Shown: piece after piece, positions 41,329-50,656 of the stretch
Layout: the number at the start of each line of letters is the position of its first letter
Numbering within the stretch: position 1 is the first letter of the stretch
Source: Rhodanobacteraceae bacterium ZG21-1
GTDB taxonomy: Bacteria > Pseudomonadota > Gammaproteobacteria > Xanthomonadales > Rhodanobacteraceae
Length of the DNA stretch: 64,000 nucleotides
NCBI GenBank assembly: GCA_021390615.1
Contig: JAJEJU010000024.1
Span: 806,001-870,000 of the forward strand
Direction: 5' to 3'
Position numbers and translations under genes: made by a program
Notes under the pieces: model-generated
Databases searched by the model: none
The model's input: the letters and a program-made list of their open reading frames with translations, nothing else
What the model was told of the DNA's origin: nothing

Positions 41329-42882
41329 ATGCCGCGCATGTGGGGAAGCCATGCCCGTATCAGCCTGTTGACCTGCGTCGCGCTTGCGGCGGCGGTGCTG
41401 TCGTGCCCGGCTAGGGCGGCCGACGTGAGATCGGCGCGGGTATGGGCAGGGCCTGATTACACCCGGGTGGTATTCGACCTGTCGGGGCCGCTGGACTACC
41501 AGCTGACCCAGCAGTCGGGCCAGGTCACCCTGGACATCGCCGACAGCAACCTGGTCCGCGGCTTCAGCGCGCCTAGCGGGCACGGCCTGTTCAAGGGGCT
41601 GAGCAGCGATCGTCGCGGCAGCGGCCTGCACCTGGTCGCCCAGGTCGATCCGCGCAGCCGCCCGAAGAGTTTCCTGCTGGGGCCTTCCGGCAGCAGCGGC
41701 TATCGCCTGGTGGTCGACCTGTATCCCGACGGGGCGGCCAAGCCGCCGGTGTCCGAGCATGTCGACAGCAAGGCAGTCGCCGCCACGGCGCGCGCCGAAG
41801 ACGAAGCCGCCGTGGCGCAGGCTGTTGCGGCCGCTGCACCGGCCGCCGAACCAGCGCGCACGAGCTCCGGTTCGCACCGCGCCTCGCGCAACACCTACAG
41901 CTCGCGCCAGGCGGCCTCGCTGTTGAACGGCGAGCGCAAGGTCATCGTCGCGATCGACGCAGGCCACGGCGGCAAGGACCCGGGTTCGCACGGCCCGGGC
42001 GGCACGCTGGAAAAGAATGTCACCCTGGCAGTGGCCAAGGCGCTGGCGGCGCAGATCAACCGTCAGCCGGGCATGCAGGCCATCCTCACCCGCGACAGCG
42101 ACATCTTCATTCCGCTGGAGCGGCGCTACCAGATCGCCCGCGAGAACAACGCGGACATGTTCGTATCGGTCCACGCCGATGCCTACACCAGCGAGGACGC
42201 GAAGGGTTCGTCGGTATGGGTGCTGTCCTCGCGCGGCAAGAGCAACGAGGCGGCGCGCTGGCTGGCCGATCGCGAAAACCGTGCGGACCTGATCGGCGGC
42301 ACCACCCTGGACGACAAGAACGACAACCTGGCCTCGGTGCTGCTCGACATGCAGCAGGGCTACGCGATGCAGGCCAGCGAATCGATCGCCGGCAATGTGC
42401 TGAAGGCGCTCGCCCAGCTCGGGCCGACGCACCGCGGCTACGTCGAGCGCGCGAACTTCGTGGTGCTGCGTTCGCCGGACGTACCGTCGATCCTGGTTGA
42501 GACCGCCTTCATCAGCAATCCGCAGGAAGAGCACAAGCTGCGCGATTCCAGCCATCAGGAGCAGCTTGCCGAGGCGGTGATGGGCGGCATCAAGAACTAC
42601 TTCGAGGCCACGCCGCCGCCGGGCAGCTGGTTCGCCGCGCAGGCGGCCAGGCGCCGTGGCGCGCTGTATGCGGCCGCCGTGCCGGACGACGGCGGCGCCA
42701 GCAACAAGGCCGCGCCCGCCGACGCCGGTATCCAGGACATGCATCGTGTCGCTCGCGGCGAGAGCCTGCGCAGCATCGCGCGCCAGTACGGCGTCAGCGT
42801 CGATGCTCTGAAGAGCGCGAACAGCCTGGGCAGCGACGCTGCCGTGCACGCCGGCATGGTGCTGGCGATTCCGGCTGGTTGA
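41329..42882 (+). CDS. amiC: N-acetylmuramoyl-L-alanine amidase with AMIN and LysM domains
   Basis: 517 residues from ATG 41329. Domains in order: signal peptide (about 1-31), AMIN domain (VRSARVWAGPDYTRVVFDLSG...), Ala-rich linker, amidase_3 zinc hydrolase (VIVAIDAGHGGKDPGSHGPGGTLEKNVTLAVAKALA with the first His and Glu; FVSVHADAY; SVLVETAFISNPQEE), and a C-terminal LysM repeat (HRVARGESLRSIARQYGVSVDALKSAN). The enzyme cuts septal peptidoglycan so that daughter cells separate. It is placed in the tsaE-amidase-mutL run. AmiB is the E. coli gene in this location, so the symbol is by function; the LysM domain also recalls AmiB. Confidence 0.93.
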   Translation: MPRMWGSHARISLLTCVALAAAVLSCPARAADVRSARVWAGPDYTRVVFDLSGPLDYQLTQQSGQVTLDIADSNLVRGFSAPSGHGLFKGLSSDRRGSGLHLVAQVDPRSRPKSFLLGPSGSSGYRLVVDLYPDGAAKPPVSEHVDSKAVAATARAEDEAAVAQAVAAAAPAAEPARTSSGSHRASRNTYSSRQAASLLNGERKVIVAIDAGHGGKDPGSHGPGGTLEKNVTLAVAKALAAQINRQPGMQAILTRDSDIFIPLERRYQIARENNADMFVSVHADAYTSEDAKGSSVWVLSSRGKSNEAARWLADRENRADLIGGTTLDDKNDNLASVLLDMQQGYAMQASESIAGNVLKALAQLGPTHRGYVERANFVVLRSPDVPSILVETAFISNPQEEHKLRDSSHQEQLAEAVMGGIKNYFEATPPPGSWFAAQAARRRGALYAAAVPDDGGASNKAAPADAGIQDMHRVARGESLRSIARQYGVSVDALKSANSLGSDAAVHAGMVLAIPAG

Positions 42883-43019
42883 CCGAAACTCTGCCTGCGG
42901 CGTCAGGCGCGAGTCGCGTCGAGCTGTCCCATCGGCGGCGGCGCCGAACTTGACCGGGTGCCCAGGTGGGCGATGTCCCGAAGGCCGGCCGGCAGGACGC
43001 AACCTGCTAAGCTAAATGC

Positions 43020-44852
43020 ATGCCTGCCATCCGTTTGCTTCCGCCCGAACTGATCAACCAGATCGCCGCTGGCGAGGTCATCGAGAGACCCTCCTCGGTG
43101 GTGAAGGAACTGGTCGAGAACAGCCTGGACGCCGGTGCGCAGCGTATCGAAGTGGATATCGAGGCCGGCGGCACGCGGCTGATCCGCATCCGCGACGACG
43201 GCGTCGGTATCGATCGCGATGAACTCGCCCTGGCGGTGGCCTCGCATGCCACCAGCAAGATCGGCAGCTTCGACGATCTGGAACACGTGGCCAGCATGGG
43301 TTTCCGCGGCGAAGCGCTGGCCTCGGTGTCGTCGGTCTCGCGCTTTGTGCTGACTTCGCGCGCACGCGGCGACGACAGCGCGTTCCGCATCGAGGTAGAG
43401 GGCGGCCGGCTGCATGAAGCGCGCCCGGCCCAGCATCCGCCGGGCACCAGCGCCGAAGTGCGCGACCTGTTCTACAACGTGCCGGCGCGACGCAAATTTC
43501 TCCGCGCCGAGCGCACCGAATTCGCGCATATCGACGATCTGCTGAAATCGCTGGCGCTGGCCCGCGGCGGGGTGGAATTCCGGCTCAGCCACAACGGCAA
43601 GCCGGTGCGCATGCTGAAGGCAGCGCGCGACGAGGCCGGCGCGTTGCTGCGTGTGGCCGATGTGCTGGGCGAGGATTTCCCTGCGCAAAGCCTGCGCGTC
43701 GAACATGCCGCCGCCGGCATGCATCTGCACGGCTGGGTCGGCCTGCCGACCGCCTCGCGCGCGCAGGCCGATGCGCAGTATTTCTACGTCAACGGCCGAT
43801 TGGTGCGCGATCGCGTGGTCGCCCATGCGGTGCGCCAGGCCTATGCCGACGTGCTGTTCCATGGCCGCCATCCGTCCTTCGTGCTCTATCTTGAACTGGA
43901 TCCGGTCGGCGTCGACGTGAACGTGCACCCGGCCAAGCACGAGGTGCGCTTCCGCGAGCAGCGCCTGGTGCACGATTTTCTGTTTCGCACCTTGCACGAA
44001 GCCCTGGCGCATACGCGCGCGGGGCAGGTGCCTTCGCAGGCGCAGACCACCGAGACGGGCGCGCTGCGCATGGCGGTCGCCGAGGCGGCGCCGATGATCG
44101 GTGCCGTCGCTGCCCCCAGAAGCCTTACGGCCTGGCCGACCCATGCGCCGCAGAATCGCCTGCCGCTGGGCGTGCGCGAGCAGCCGCTGGCCGGCTATGC
44201 CGCCTTGCTCGGCGAGCCGCCGCGCATGCAGGCGCAGGCACCCTTGCCGGACACCGAGCCCGGCGAGGCGCCGCCGCTCGGCTACGCCATCGCCCAGCTG
44301 AAGAGCATCTACATCCTTGCCGAGAATGCGCAGGGCATGGTGCTGGTCGACATGCATGCGGCGCACGAACGCATCACCTATGAGAAGCTCAAGAACGGAC
44401 GCGCGGTGAGCAATCTCCGCTCGCAGCTGCTGCTGGTGCCGCTCAACCTCGCGGTGAGCGCCAAGGAAGCCGCCGCCGCCGAAGAGCATGCCGAGGCCTT
44501 GGCCGAATGGGGGCTGGAACTGTCACGCAGCGGGCCCGCCGGCGTGGTGGTGCGGCGCATTCCCGCCTTGCTGGAAGGCGCCGATGTGGCCCAGCTCACC
44601 CGCGACGTGCTGGCCGAGCTGGCCCAGCACGGCAGCTCACGCCGCCTGCAGGAGCTGGAAAACGAACTGCTCTCGACCATGGCCTGCCACGGTTCGGTGC
44701 GCGCCGGTCGCCGCCTCAGCATTCCTGAGATGAACGCCTTGCTGCGCGAGATGGAAGAGACCGAGCGCTCGGGCCAGTGCAATCATGGCCGTCCCACCTG
44801 GACCCAGCTCAGCCTGGCCGAGCTCGACAAGCTGTTCCTGCGCGGGCGCTGA
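43020..44852 (+). CDS. mutL: DNA mismatch repair protein MutL
   Basis: 610 residues from ATG 43020. The GHKL ATPase domain has [45 protein letters not shown] and [12 protein letters not shown]. The C-terminal domain retains [14 protein letters not shown], which equals the DQHA(x)2E(x)4E endonuclease motif with Met for Gln, together with ACHGSVRAG and CNHGRPTW. It therefore is likely a nicking-endonuclease MutL, as in Pseudomonas and unlike E. coli. It links MutS recognition to strand cutting. Confidence 0.97.
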   Translation: MPAIRLLPPELINQIAAGEVIERPSSVVKELVENSLDAGAQRIEVDIEAGGTRLIRIRDDGVGIDRDELALAVASHATSKIGSFDDLEHVASMGFRGEALASVSSVSRFVLTSRARGDDSAFRIEVEGGRLHEARPAQHPPGTSAEVRDLFYNVPARRKFLRAERTEFAHIDDLLKSLALARGGVEFRLSHNGKPVRMLKAARDEAGALLRVADVLGEDFPAQSLRVEHAAAGMHLHGWVGLPTASRAQADAQYFYVNGRLVRDRVVAHAVRQAYADVLFHGRHPSFVLYLELDPVGVDVNVHPAKHEVRFREQRLVHDFLFRTLHEALAHTRAGQVPSQAQTTETGALRMAVAEAAPMIGAVAAPRSLTAWPTHAPQNRLPLGVREQPLAGYAALLGEPPRMQAQAPLPDTEPGEAPPLGYAIAQLKSIYILAENAQGMVLVDMHAAHERITYEKLKNGRAVSNLRSQLLLVPLNLAVSAKEAAAAEEHAEALAEWGLELSRSGPAGVVVRRIPALLEGADVAQLTRDVLAELAQHGSSRRLQELENELLSTMACHGSVRAGRRLSIPEMNALLREMEETERSGQCNHGRPTWTQLSLAELDKLFLRGR

Positions 44853-44920
44853 GCGCGCGGACTTGCCGGAATCGCAAATAGACGTCCATACTCGGAGCTC
44901 CTTTTCAACGGAACGCCTGC

Positions 44921-45853
44921 ATGCTGCGCACTGCCGCCGTCTCGTTCGTCCTGATCCTTGGAATCGCCATCGTGCACGCCGATACTCCCGCCTCCGCCGA
45001 CAACGCCTATAGCCAACAGGTCCAGCAATGGCGCGACGCGCGCGTCAAGCGGCTCACCGCGCCGGACGGCTGGCTGAGCCTGATCGGCCTGGAGTGGCTG
45101 CGCGAAGGCGCCAATCGCATCGGCAGCGCCGCCGACAACGATATCGTGCTGAAGGCTGGTCCGGCCCACCTCGGTACGGTGACGCTGGACAAGGATGGCA
45201 GCCAACGCATCGCGCTGAATCCGGAAAGCCATGCCAGCATCGACGGCAAGGTGGTCGCGCAGGCCGTGCTGATCGACGACATGCACGCCACCGGCGACGC
45301 CGCACCCACCACGGTGCGCTTCGGCAACGCCAGCTTCTACGTGATCGATCGCGACGGCCGCAAGGGGCTGCGCGTGAAGGACAGCGACGCCGAGGCACGT
45401 CAGCACTTTCTCGGCATCGACTATTTCCCGATCGATCCGTCCTGGCACATCGTGGCCGAGTGGGTGCCGTTCGAGCCGCCGCACGATCTGCAGGTCGGCT
45501 CGGTGATCGGCACCATCGACACCGTGAAGGTACCGGGCAAGGCGGTGTTTGAGCGCGACGGCCATCGTTACGAACTGCTGCCTTACCAGGAGGAAGAGGG
45601 CGGCGATCTGTTCTTCGTGCTCGCCGATCGCACCTCCGGCAAGGAAACCTATGGCGCAGCGCGCTTTCTCTACGCCAAGCTGCCGGCGGGCGGCTTGAAT
45701 CGTCCGGGCCAGGTCGTGCTCGATTTCAACGAAGCCTACAATCCGCCATGCGCCTTCACGCCGTTCGCCACTTGCCCGCTGGCGCCGCCGGAGAACCGGC
45801 TCGACGTGGCCATCACCGCCGGTGAAAAGAAATATGCCGGCTCGCATCACTGA
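44921..45853 (+). CDS. DUF1684 family exported protein (copy 1)
   Basis: 310 residues from ATG 44921. A signal peptide (LRTAAVSFVLILGIAIVHA) leads to the DUF1684 domain: WRDARVKRLTAPDGWLSLIGLEWLREGANRIGSA, FYVIDRDGRKGLRVKD, FLGIDYFPIDPSWHIVAEWVPFE, LFFVLADRTSGKETYGAARFLYA and VLDFNEAYNPPCAFTPFATCPLAPPEN. The family's biochemical function is unknown; its conserved acidic and aromatic residues suggest a ligand-binding or hydrolytic role outside the cytoplasm. A second copy follows with a 20-base overlap. Confidence 0.88.
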   Translation: MLRTAAVSFVLILGIAIVHADTPASADNAYSQQVQQWRDARVKRLTAPDGWLSLIGLEWLREGANRIGSAADNDIVLKAGPAHLGTVTLDKDGSQRIALNPESHASIDGKVVAQAVLIDDMHATGDAAPTTVRFGNASFYVIDRDGRKGLRVKDSDAEARQHFLGIDYFPIDPSWHIVAEWVPFEPPHDLQVGSVIGTIDTVKVPGKAVFERDGHRYELLPYQEEEGGDLFFVLADRTSGKETYGAARFLYAKLPAGGLNRPGQVVLDFNEAYNPPCAFTPFATCPLAPPENRLDVAITAGEKKYAGSHH

Positions 45854-46751
45854 GCGACTGCTGTTCGCTGTCTTGCCGTTTGCGACGCTGTCGCTGGCCG
45901 CCGCGGAGATTCCCGCCGACTATGCCAAGCAGATCGCTGCCGCGCGCGCCGAGCGAGTGGAGCGGCTGCGCAGGCCGGACGGCTATTTGGCGCTGACCGC
46001 GTCGGGCTGGCTGGATCCGGGCGACAGCAGCGTGGGCGCTGCAGCCGACAACCGCTTCCGGATTCCCGACGCCCCCGATCATCTCGGCGTGCTGCATCTC
46101 GACGACGCGGGCAAGGTGGCGTTGCGGCTTGCCGATACGAAGGGCATCCGCGTAGACGGCCATGACGCCACCACGAACCTGGTGCCCTTGCACGATCAGG
46201 GCACCACCGGCGATGTCGAGCCGACACGGGTGAGCTTCGGCGAGAGCTATCTCTACGTGGTGCAGAACGGCGAGCGCCGCGGCCTGCGCGTCAAGAACAA
46301 CGCGGCGCCGTTGCGCGTGCATTTCCCGGGCTTCAGTTATTTCCCGGTCGATCCGTCCTGGCGGGTGGAAGCGACTTGGGTGCCGTTCCAGCCGGTGCAG
46401 CATCTGCGCATCGCCTACGTCACCGGCACCGAGCAGGACGAGACGGTGCCGGGCAAGGCGGTATTCCAGCGCGACGGGCACACCTATGAGCTGCGCCCGA
46501 TGGACGAGGACGGCAAGCTGTTTTTCGTGTTCAGCGACCGCACCGCGGGCCGACAGACTTACGGCGGCGCTCGCTTCCTCTATGCCGATCCGCCGAAGGA
46601 CGGCAAGCTGGTGCTGGATTTCAACCTGGCGCAGAACCCGCCTTGTGCGATCACGCCGCACGTGGTCTGCCCGCTGGCGCCGCCGGAAAACCGCTTGACG
46701 CTGCCCGTTACCGCCGGCGAGCTGAAGTTCGCCGGCGGTGAACATCCCTGA
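45834..46751 (+). CDS. DUF1684 family exported protein (copy 2)
   Basis: 305 residues from ATG 45834, overlapping copy 1 by 20 bases in another frame; a GTG at 45822 would add four residues. It has a signal peptide (ERLLFAVLPFATLSLAAA) and the same motifs as copy 1 in the same order (RLRRPDGYLALTASGWLDPGDSSVGAA, FSYFPVDPSWRVEATWVPF, LFFVFSDRTAGRQTYGGARFLYA, NPPCAITPHVVCPLAPPEN). The two are clear paralogues from a tandem duplication, and the overlap implies coupled expression. Function unknown. Confidence 0.87.
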   Translation: MPARITERLLFAVLPFATLSLAAAEIPADYAKQIAAARAERVERLRRPDGYLALTASGWLDPGDSSVGAAADNRFRIPDAPDHLGVLHLDDAGKVALRLADTKGIRVDGHDATTNLVPLHDQGTTGDVEPTRVSFGESYLYVVQNGERRGLRVKNNAAPLRVHFPGFSYFPVDPSWRVEATWVPFQPVQHLRIAYVTGTEQDETVPGKAVFQRDGHTYELRPMDEDGKLFFVFSDRTAGRQTYGGARFLYADPPKDGKLVLDFNLAQNPPCAITPHVVCPLAPPENRLTLPVTAGELKFAGGEHP

Positions 46752-46887
46752 GGCGCTTCCGCGCGAAGCGACGCGCAGCGAAAAGACACTGGCCGCTTGC
46801 AGCGGCAGCGCCACAGCTTTGCCTGCTGGCGCTCGAAGCTATGCGCTTTTCGCGCGCTGCGACTTGGCTTGGCGGCTCGCGGCGCGT

Positions 46888-47670
46888 TCAACGCCCCTGA
46901 AACTGTGCCTTGCGCTTTTCGAGGAAGGCGCTGGTGCCCTCGCGCATGTCTTCGGTGGAGAAGGCCAACGCGAACGCCTGCGTCTCGAATTCCAGCCCTT
47001 GGTCCAGCCCGGTCTCGCCGCCCTGCAAGACCGCGTCGAGGATGCCGGCAGCAGCCAGCGGCGCGGCGGCGGCCAGTTGATCGGCCAGCGCGTCCACGGT
47101 CTGGTCCAATGCTTCCGGCGTCACCACGCGGTTGACCACGCCGAGCGCGAAGGCCCGCTGCGCATCGATCGGCGCGCCGGTCAGGCACAGCTCCAGCGCC
47201 GCGGCGCGGCCGGCCAGCCGCAGCAGGCGCTGGGTGCCGCCGAAGCCGGGAATCAGGCCGAGGTTGATCTCGGGCTGGCCGAACTTCGCCTTCTCGCTGG
47301 CCACGCGCAGGTGGCAGGCCATCGCCAGCTCCATGCCGCCGCCCAGCGCGAAACCCTGGATGCGCGCGATCACCGGCTTGCCCAGCCGCTCGATCGAGCT
47401 CATCAGGCGCTGGCCCGCGCGCGAGAAGCCCTGCGCCTGCACCGGCGTATAGCCGTGCATCTCGGCGATGTCGGCACCGGCCACGAAGGCCTTCTCGCCG
47501 GCGCCGGCCAGCACCACCGCGCGCACGGCGTCGTCCTGGGCGGCCTGGGCGAAAGCCAGGGTCAATTCGTTGAGCGTTTCGCGGTTCAGCGCGTTCAGCT
47601 TGTCCGGGCGATTGACGGTGATCGTGTGTACCGCGTCGCGGCGGCTGATCAGCAGATTGCGATAGGCCAT
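46888..47670 (-). CDS. Enoyl-CoA hydratase / crotonase family
   Basis: 260 residues from ATG 47670. The crotonase fold is clear: INVNRPDKLNAL-like VNRPDKLNALNRETL, GAGEKAFVAGADIAEM (oxyanion hole), IQGFALGGGMELAMACHLRVASEKAKFGQPEINLGLIPGFGGTQRL. Both catalytic Glu residues expected of a hydratase are present (MEL and PEINLG), so 2-enoyl-CoA hydration in fatty-acid beta-oxidation is likely. It is convergent with the DUF1684 pair. Confidence 0.92.
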   Translation of the reverse strand: MAYRNLLISRRDAVHTITVNRPDKLNALNRETLNELTLAFAQAAQDDAVRAVVLAGAGEKAFVAGADIAEMHGYTPVQAQGFSRAGQRLMSSIERLGKPVIARIQGFALGGGMELAMACHLRVASEKAKFGQPEINLGLIPGFGGTQRLLRLAGRAAALELCLTGAPIDAQRAFALGVVNRVVTPEALDQTVDALADQLAAAAPLAAAGILDAVLQGGETGLDQGLEFETQAFALAFSTEDMREGTSAFLEKRKAQFQGR

Positions 47671-47923
47671 GCGCTGCTCCCGTAGGCGAAAACCGCGATG
47701 GTAGCAGCGGGAACCTTTGCCGCTAAGCGCCGGTCTGAGGGTCGCGGGCCTTCGCCTGCGTGTCGTGGCGGCGTTTGAAAGTGCGATCCGGATGTGACGC
47801 GAATCTGTCGGGCGTATCATCCGCGGCCATCGCGTCGCCGGCCCGGTGTTCGCCGGCGCTGCAACGCGACCATTAACCCCTTAGGATGGACGTGATAAAA
47901 AGAACGCCGCGATGGAGAAAGGC

Positions 47924-48634
47924 ATGACATTCCCGCGTTGGCCAGTGCTGGGCATTCTGCTGCTCGCGACGGCGGCGCATGCGCAGCACCGGCTGGCCGG
48001 CGGGCCGGCGGCGTCGGTGCCGCTGGACAAGCACAAGCTGTCGTATGCAATCGGCTACCGGATCGGCAGCCAGTTCGCCGATGGCGACCCCGACGTGGAT
48101 ATCGCCACGCTGCAGAAGGCCATCCAGGACGCTTACGCCAAGCGCCGTCCGGCCGTGCCGATGCAAGAGATGCAGGCTCAGCTGGAGAGCCTGGGCGAGC
48201 ATATCCACGCCAACAATGTCGCCGAATTCAAGCGCATCGCCGTCGCCAACGCGCGCAAGAGCGCCGACTACATGATCCACAATGCGCAGCAGGCCGGCGT
48301 GGTGCAGCTGCCCTCCGGCGTGCAGTACGCGGTGATCAAGCACGGCACCGGCAACGCCAGTCCGAGCACGGCGAGCACCGTGGTGATGAACTACCGCGGC
48401 ATGCTGATCGACGGCACCGAGTTCGACAGCAGCTGGGCACACGGCGCGCCGGTCAGCTACCCGGTGAACCAGATGATTCCCGGCTGGCAGGACGTGATCC
48501 CGCGCATGCACGTGGGCGACCGCTGGCGCGTGGTGATCCCGCCGCAGCTGGCCTATGGCGAGCGCGGCGAGCTGCCGCGGATCGGGCCGAACGAAGCCCT
48601 GGTGTTCGAGATCGAGCTGCTCGACGTCAAGTGA
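47924..48634 (+). CDS. Periplasmic FKBP-type peptidyl-prolyl isomerase (FkpA/Mip-like)
   Basis: 236 residues from ATG 47924, chosen over ATG 47912 because GGAGAAAGG sits just before it. A signal peptide (RWPVLGILLLATAAHAQ) is followed by a helical dimerisation domain (LSYAIGYRIGSQFADGDPDVDIATLQKAIQDAY) and an FKBP domain (VVMNYRGMLIDGTEFDSSWAHGAPVSYPVNQMIPGWQDVIPRM...IPPQLAYGERG...LVFEIELLDV). It assists protein folding in the periplasm. It is divergent from the enoyl-CoA hydratase. Confidence 0.92.
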   Translation: MTFPRWPVLGILLLATAAHAQHRLAGGPAASVPLDKHKLSYAIGYRIGSQFADGDPDVDIATLQKAIQDAYAKRRPAVPMQEMQAQLESLGEHIHANNVAEFKRIAVANARKSADYMIHNAQQAGVVQLPSGVQYAVIKHGTGNASPSTASTVVMNYRGMLIDGTEFDSSWAHGAPVSYPVNQMIPGWQDVIPRMHVGDRWRVVIPPQLAYGERGELPRIGPNEALVFEIELLDVK

Positions 48635-48698
48635 GCGGGCGCTGACCGTGCGGCCGTCGCGCGTGCTCCATCCGGGCGGCTGCGCTAAAATTGGCGGG

Positions 48699-48893
48699 AT
48701 GTCCAGCGACCCTGCCGCCGCCGCGCCCGCCATTCTAACGCCTTGCATCGGCCTGTGCCGGCTGGATGCGCGCGGCTATTGCGAGGGCTGCCAGCGCACT
48801 GGCGACGAGATCGCGCGCTGGCGCGGCATGAGCGACGCCGAGCGCCTGCGCATCATGCGCGAGGTGCTGCCGACGCGCCGGCCAGCCCGCTGA
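48699..48893 (+). CDS. DUF1289 small cysteine-rich protein
   Basis: 64 residues from ATG 48699. The motif PCIGLCRLDARGYCEGCQRTGDEIARWRGMSDAERLRIM is the DUF1289 signature, with four cysteines that probably bind a metal. Function unknown. Its stop TGA shares an A with the ATG of the Nudix gene (TGATG at 48891-48895), so both are coupled. Confidence 0.88.
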   Translation: MSSDPAAAAPAILTPCIGLCRLDARGYCEGCQRTGDEIARWRGMSDAERLRIMREVLPTRRPAR

Positions 48894-49495
48894 TGGACGG
48901 CCTGCCGCGCGAGCTGCTGCCGGCCTTGCTGCCGCTGTCGTCGCCGCCGACGGCACCAGGCTGGAATCATGCCGACATGACCGAGCTGATCGGCGATACG
49001 CCGCGGCGGCCGGCTGCGGTGCTGGTCGGCCTGCGCGAAGGCGTGCAGCCGCGGCTGGTGCTCACCGTGCGCAACGACCAGCTGCCATCGCATGCCGGCC
49101 AGGTGGCGTTTCCCGGCGGCGGCAGCGACCCGCAGGACGTCGACGCAGTGGCCACCGCATTGCGCGAGAGCGAGGAAGAAATCGGCCTGAAGCCCGAGCT
49201 GGTGACGCCGCTGGGCTACCTGGACTGCTTCGAGACGATCAGTGGCTATTGCATCACGCCCGTGGTGGCGCGCATCGATGCGAACGCTGCGCTGTATCCG
49301 GCACCGGCCGAAGTGGCCGAGGTCTTCGAGGTGCCGCTGGACTTCCTGCTCGACCGCGCCAACCTGCGCCGCTACAGCATGGAATTCCGCGGCCATCGGC
49401 GCGACATGGTGGAATTCCTGCACGGCGGTCATCGCATCTGGGGCGCGACCGCAGCGATGCTGCTCAACCTGCTGCGCCGCATGGGGCGTGACTGA
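48893..49495 (+). CDS. Nudix hydrolase, CoA pyrophosphatase type
   Basis: 200 residues from ATG 48893. The segment LPSHAGQVAFPGGGSDPQDVDAVATALRESEEEIGL joins the CoA pyrophosphatase signature (UPF0035, before the box) with a Nudix box whose first Glu is replaced by Asp, common in this subgroup. It hydrolyses CoA and its derivatives to phosphopantetheine and adenosine nucleotides. It is coupled to the DUF1289 gene. The length matches E. coli NudL (192). Confidence 0.92.
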   Translation: MDGLPRELLPALLPLSSPPTAPGWNHADMTELIGDTPRRPAAVLVGLREGVQPRLVLTVRNDQLPSHAGQVAFPGGGSDPQDVDAVATALRESEEEIGLKPELVTPLGYLDCFETISGYCITPVVARIDANAALYPAPAEVAEVFEVPLDFLLDRANLRRYSMEFRGHRRDMVEFLHGGHRIWGATAAMLLNLLRRMGRD

Positions 49496-49736
49496 GATTC
49501 CTCACGGGCACGGCGGCCTGACGATTCGCTGCAGACATGGACCGTTGCAGGCATCGAGCCGTCGACAACAAGCCATCGACGACAAGCCCGCAGGGCGGCT
49601 ATGGACGCGATGTCTGATCGCGCGAGACGGCGGAGCGCGTCAGGCTGCACTTCTGCGCATGTCGCCGGAATGAAGGCAGCACATGCCATCCAATGGCGCT
49701 ACCATCGGGCGGTCCCCGTCGTTGCGGTTTGCCGCC

Positions 49737-50606
49737 ATGAGCCTGAAGACTCCCTTGATCGACGTCGCCGAGCTGCATGCGCTGGCGGCGCACGAAGTAT
49801 TGATCGTCGATTGCCGCCACGATCTGGCTGATCCCGGCAAGGGCGAACGCGACTATGCCGCCGGCCATATTCCTGGCGCGGTCTTCGCCAGTCTCGATCA
49901 CGACCTGTCCGACCTGTCGCGGCAGGTCGAAGGCATGGGCCGGCATCCGCTGCCGTCGGTGCAGGACTTCTCCGCGCTGCTGGCGCGCTGGGGCTGGCGT
50001 CCCGGCCTGCCGGTGGTGAGCTACGACGCCGCCAGCGGCGCTTTGGCCGCGGCGCGCCTGTGGTGGCTGCTGCAGCTGGTCGGCGTGCGTGAGGCGGCCG
50101 TGCTGGACGGCGGCTATCCGGCCTGGCTGGCGGCCGGCCTGCCGGTGAGCACGGAGGTGCCGGTGCGGCAGGCATCGTCGGTGCAGCTGAGCTACGACGC
50201 GTCGCGCGTGGTGCTCGACCCTGCGGCGGTGCAGGGCGTGCCTGGGCAGCTGCTGCTGGATGCACGCGCGGCGCCGCGCTATCGCGGCGAGGTGGAGCCG
50301 ATCGATCCGGTAGCCGGCCACATTCCCGGCGCCTTGAACCGGCCATTCACCGACAATCTGCAGCCCGACGGGCGCTTCAAGCCGGCCGACGCGTTGCGGC
50401 ACGAGTTCCTCGACCTGCTCGGCGCGCATCGCCCGGAGCAGGTGCTGCACATGTGCGGCTCGGGCGTGACCGCCTGCCACAACCTGCTGGCGATGGCGCA
50501 GGCCGGCCTGGGCGACAGCCGGCTGTACGCGCCCTCGTGGAGCGGTTGGCTGAGCGATACCACGCGCCCGGTGGAGCGCGGCGAGCCGGCCGCGCCTTCC
50601 GCCTGA
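49737..50606 (+). CDS. sseA: Two-domain sulfurtransferase (3-mercaptopyruvate type)
   Basis: 289 residues from ATG 49737; an upstream ATG at 49683 with an AAGG site would add 18 residues. Two rhodanese domains: an inactive N-terminal one (VLIVDCRHDLADPGKGERDYAAGHIPGAVF) and the C-terminal catalytic one with HMCGSGVTA, Cys240. The loop CG(S)GV(T)A is the 3-mercaptopyruvate sulfurtransferase pattern, not the thiosulfate one (CRKGVTA-like). It moves sulfane sulfur to acceptors such as cyanide or thioredoxin. Confidence 0.9.
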   Translation: MSLKTPLIDVAELHALAAHEVLIVDCRHDLADPGKGERDYAAGHIPGAVFASLDHDLSDLSRQVEGMGRHPLPSVQDFSALLARWGWRPGLPVVSYDAASGALAAARLWWLLQLVGVREAAVLDGGYPAWLAAGLPVSTEVPVRQASSVQLSYDASRVVLDPAAVQGVPGQLLLDARAAPRYRGEVEPIDPVAGHIPGALNRPFTDNLQPDGRFKPADALRHEFLDLLGAHRPEQVLHMCGSGVTACHNLLAMAQAGLGDSRLYAPSWSGWLSDTTRPVERGEPAAPSA

Positions 50607-50656
50607 CTTACGCCCTCATCGCCCATGTCCTTTCCATTCGCCGAGGAGATCGCCGC

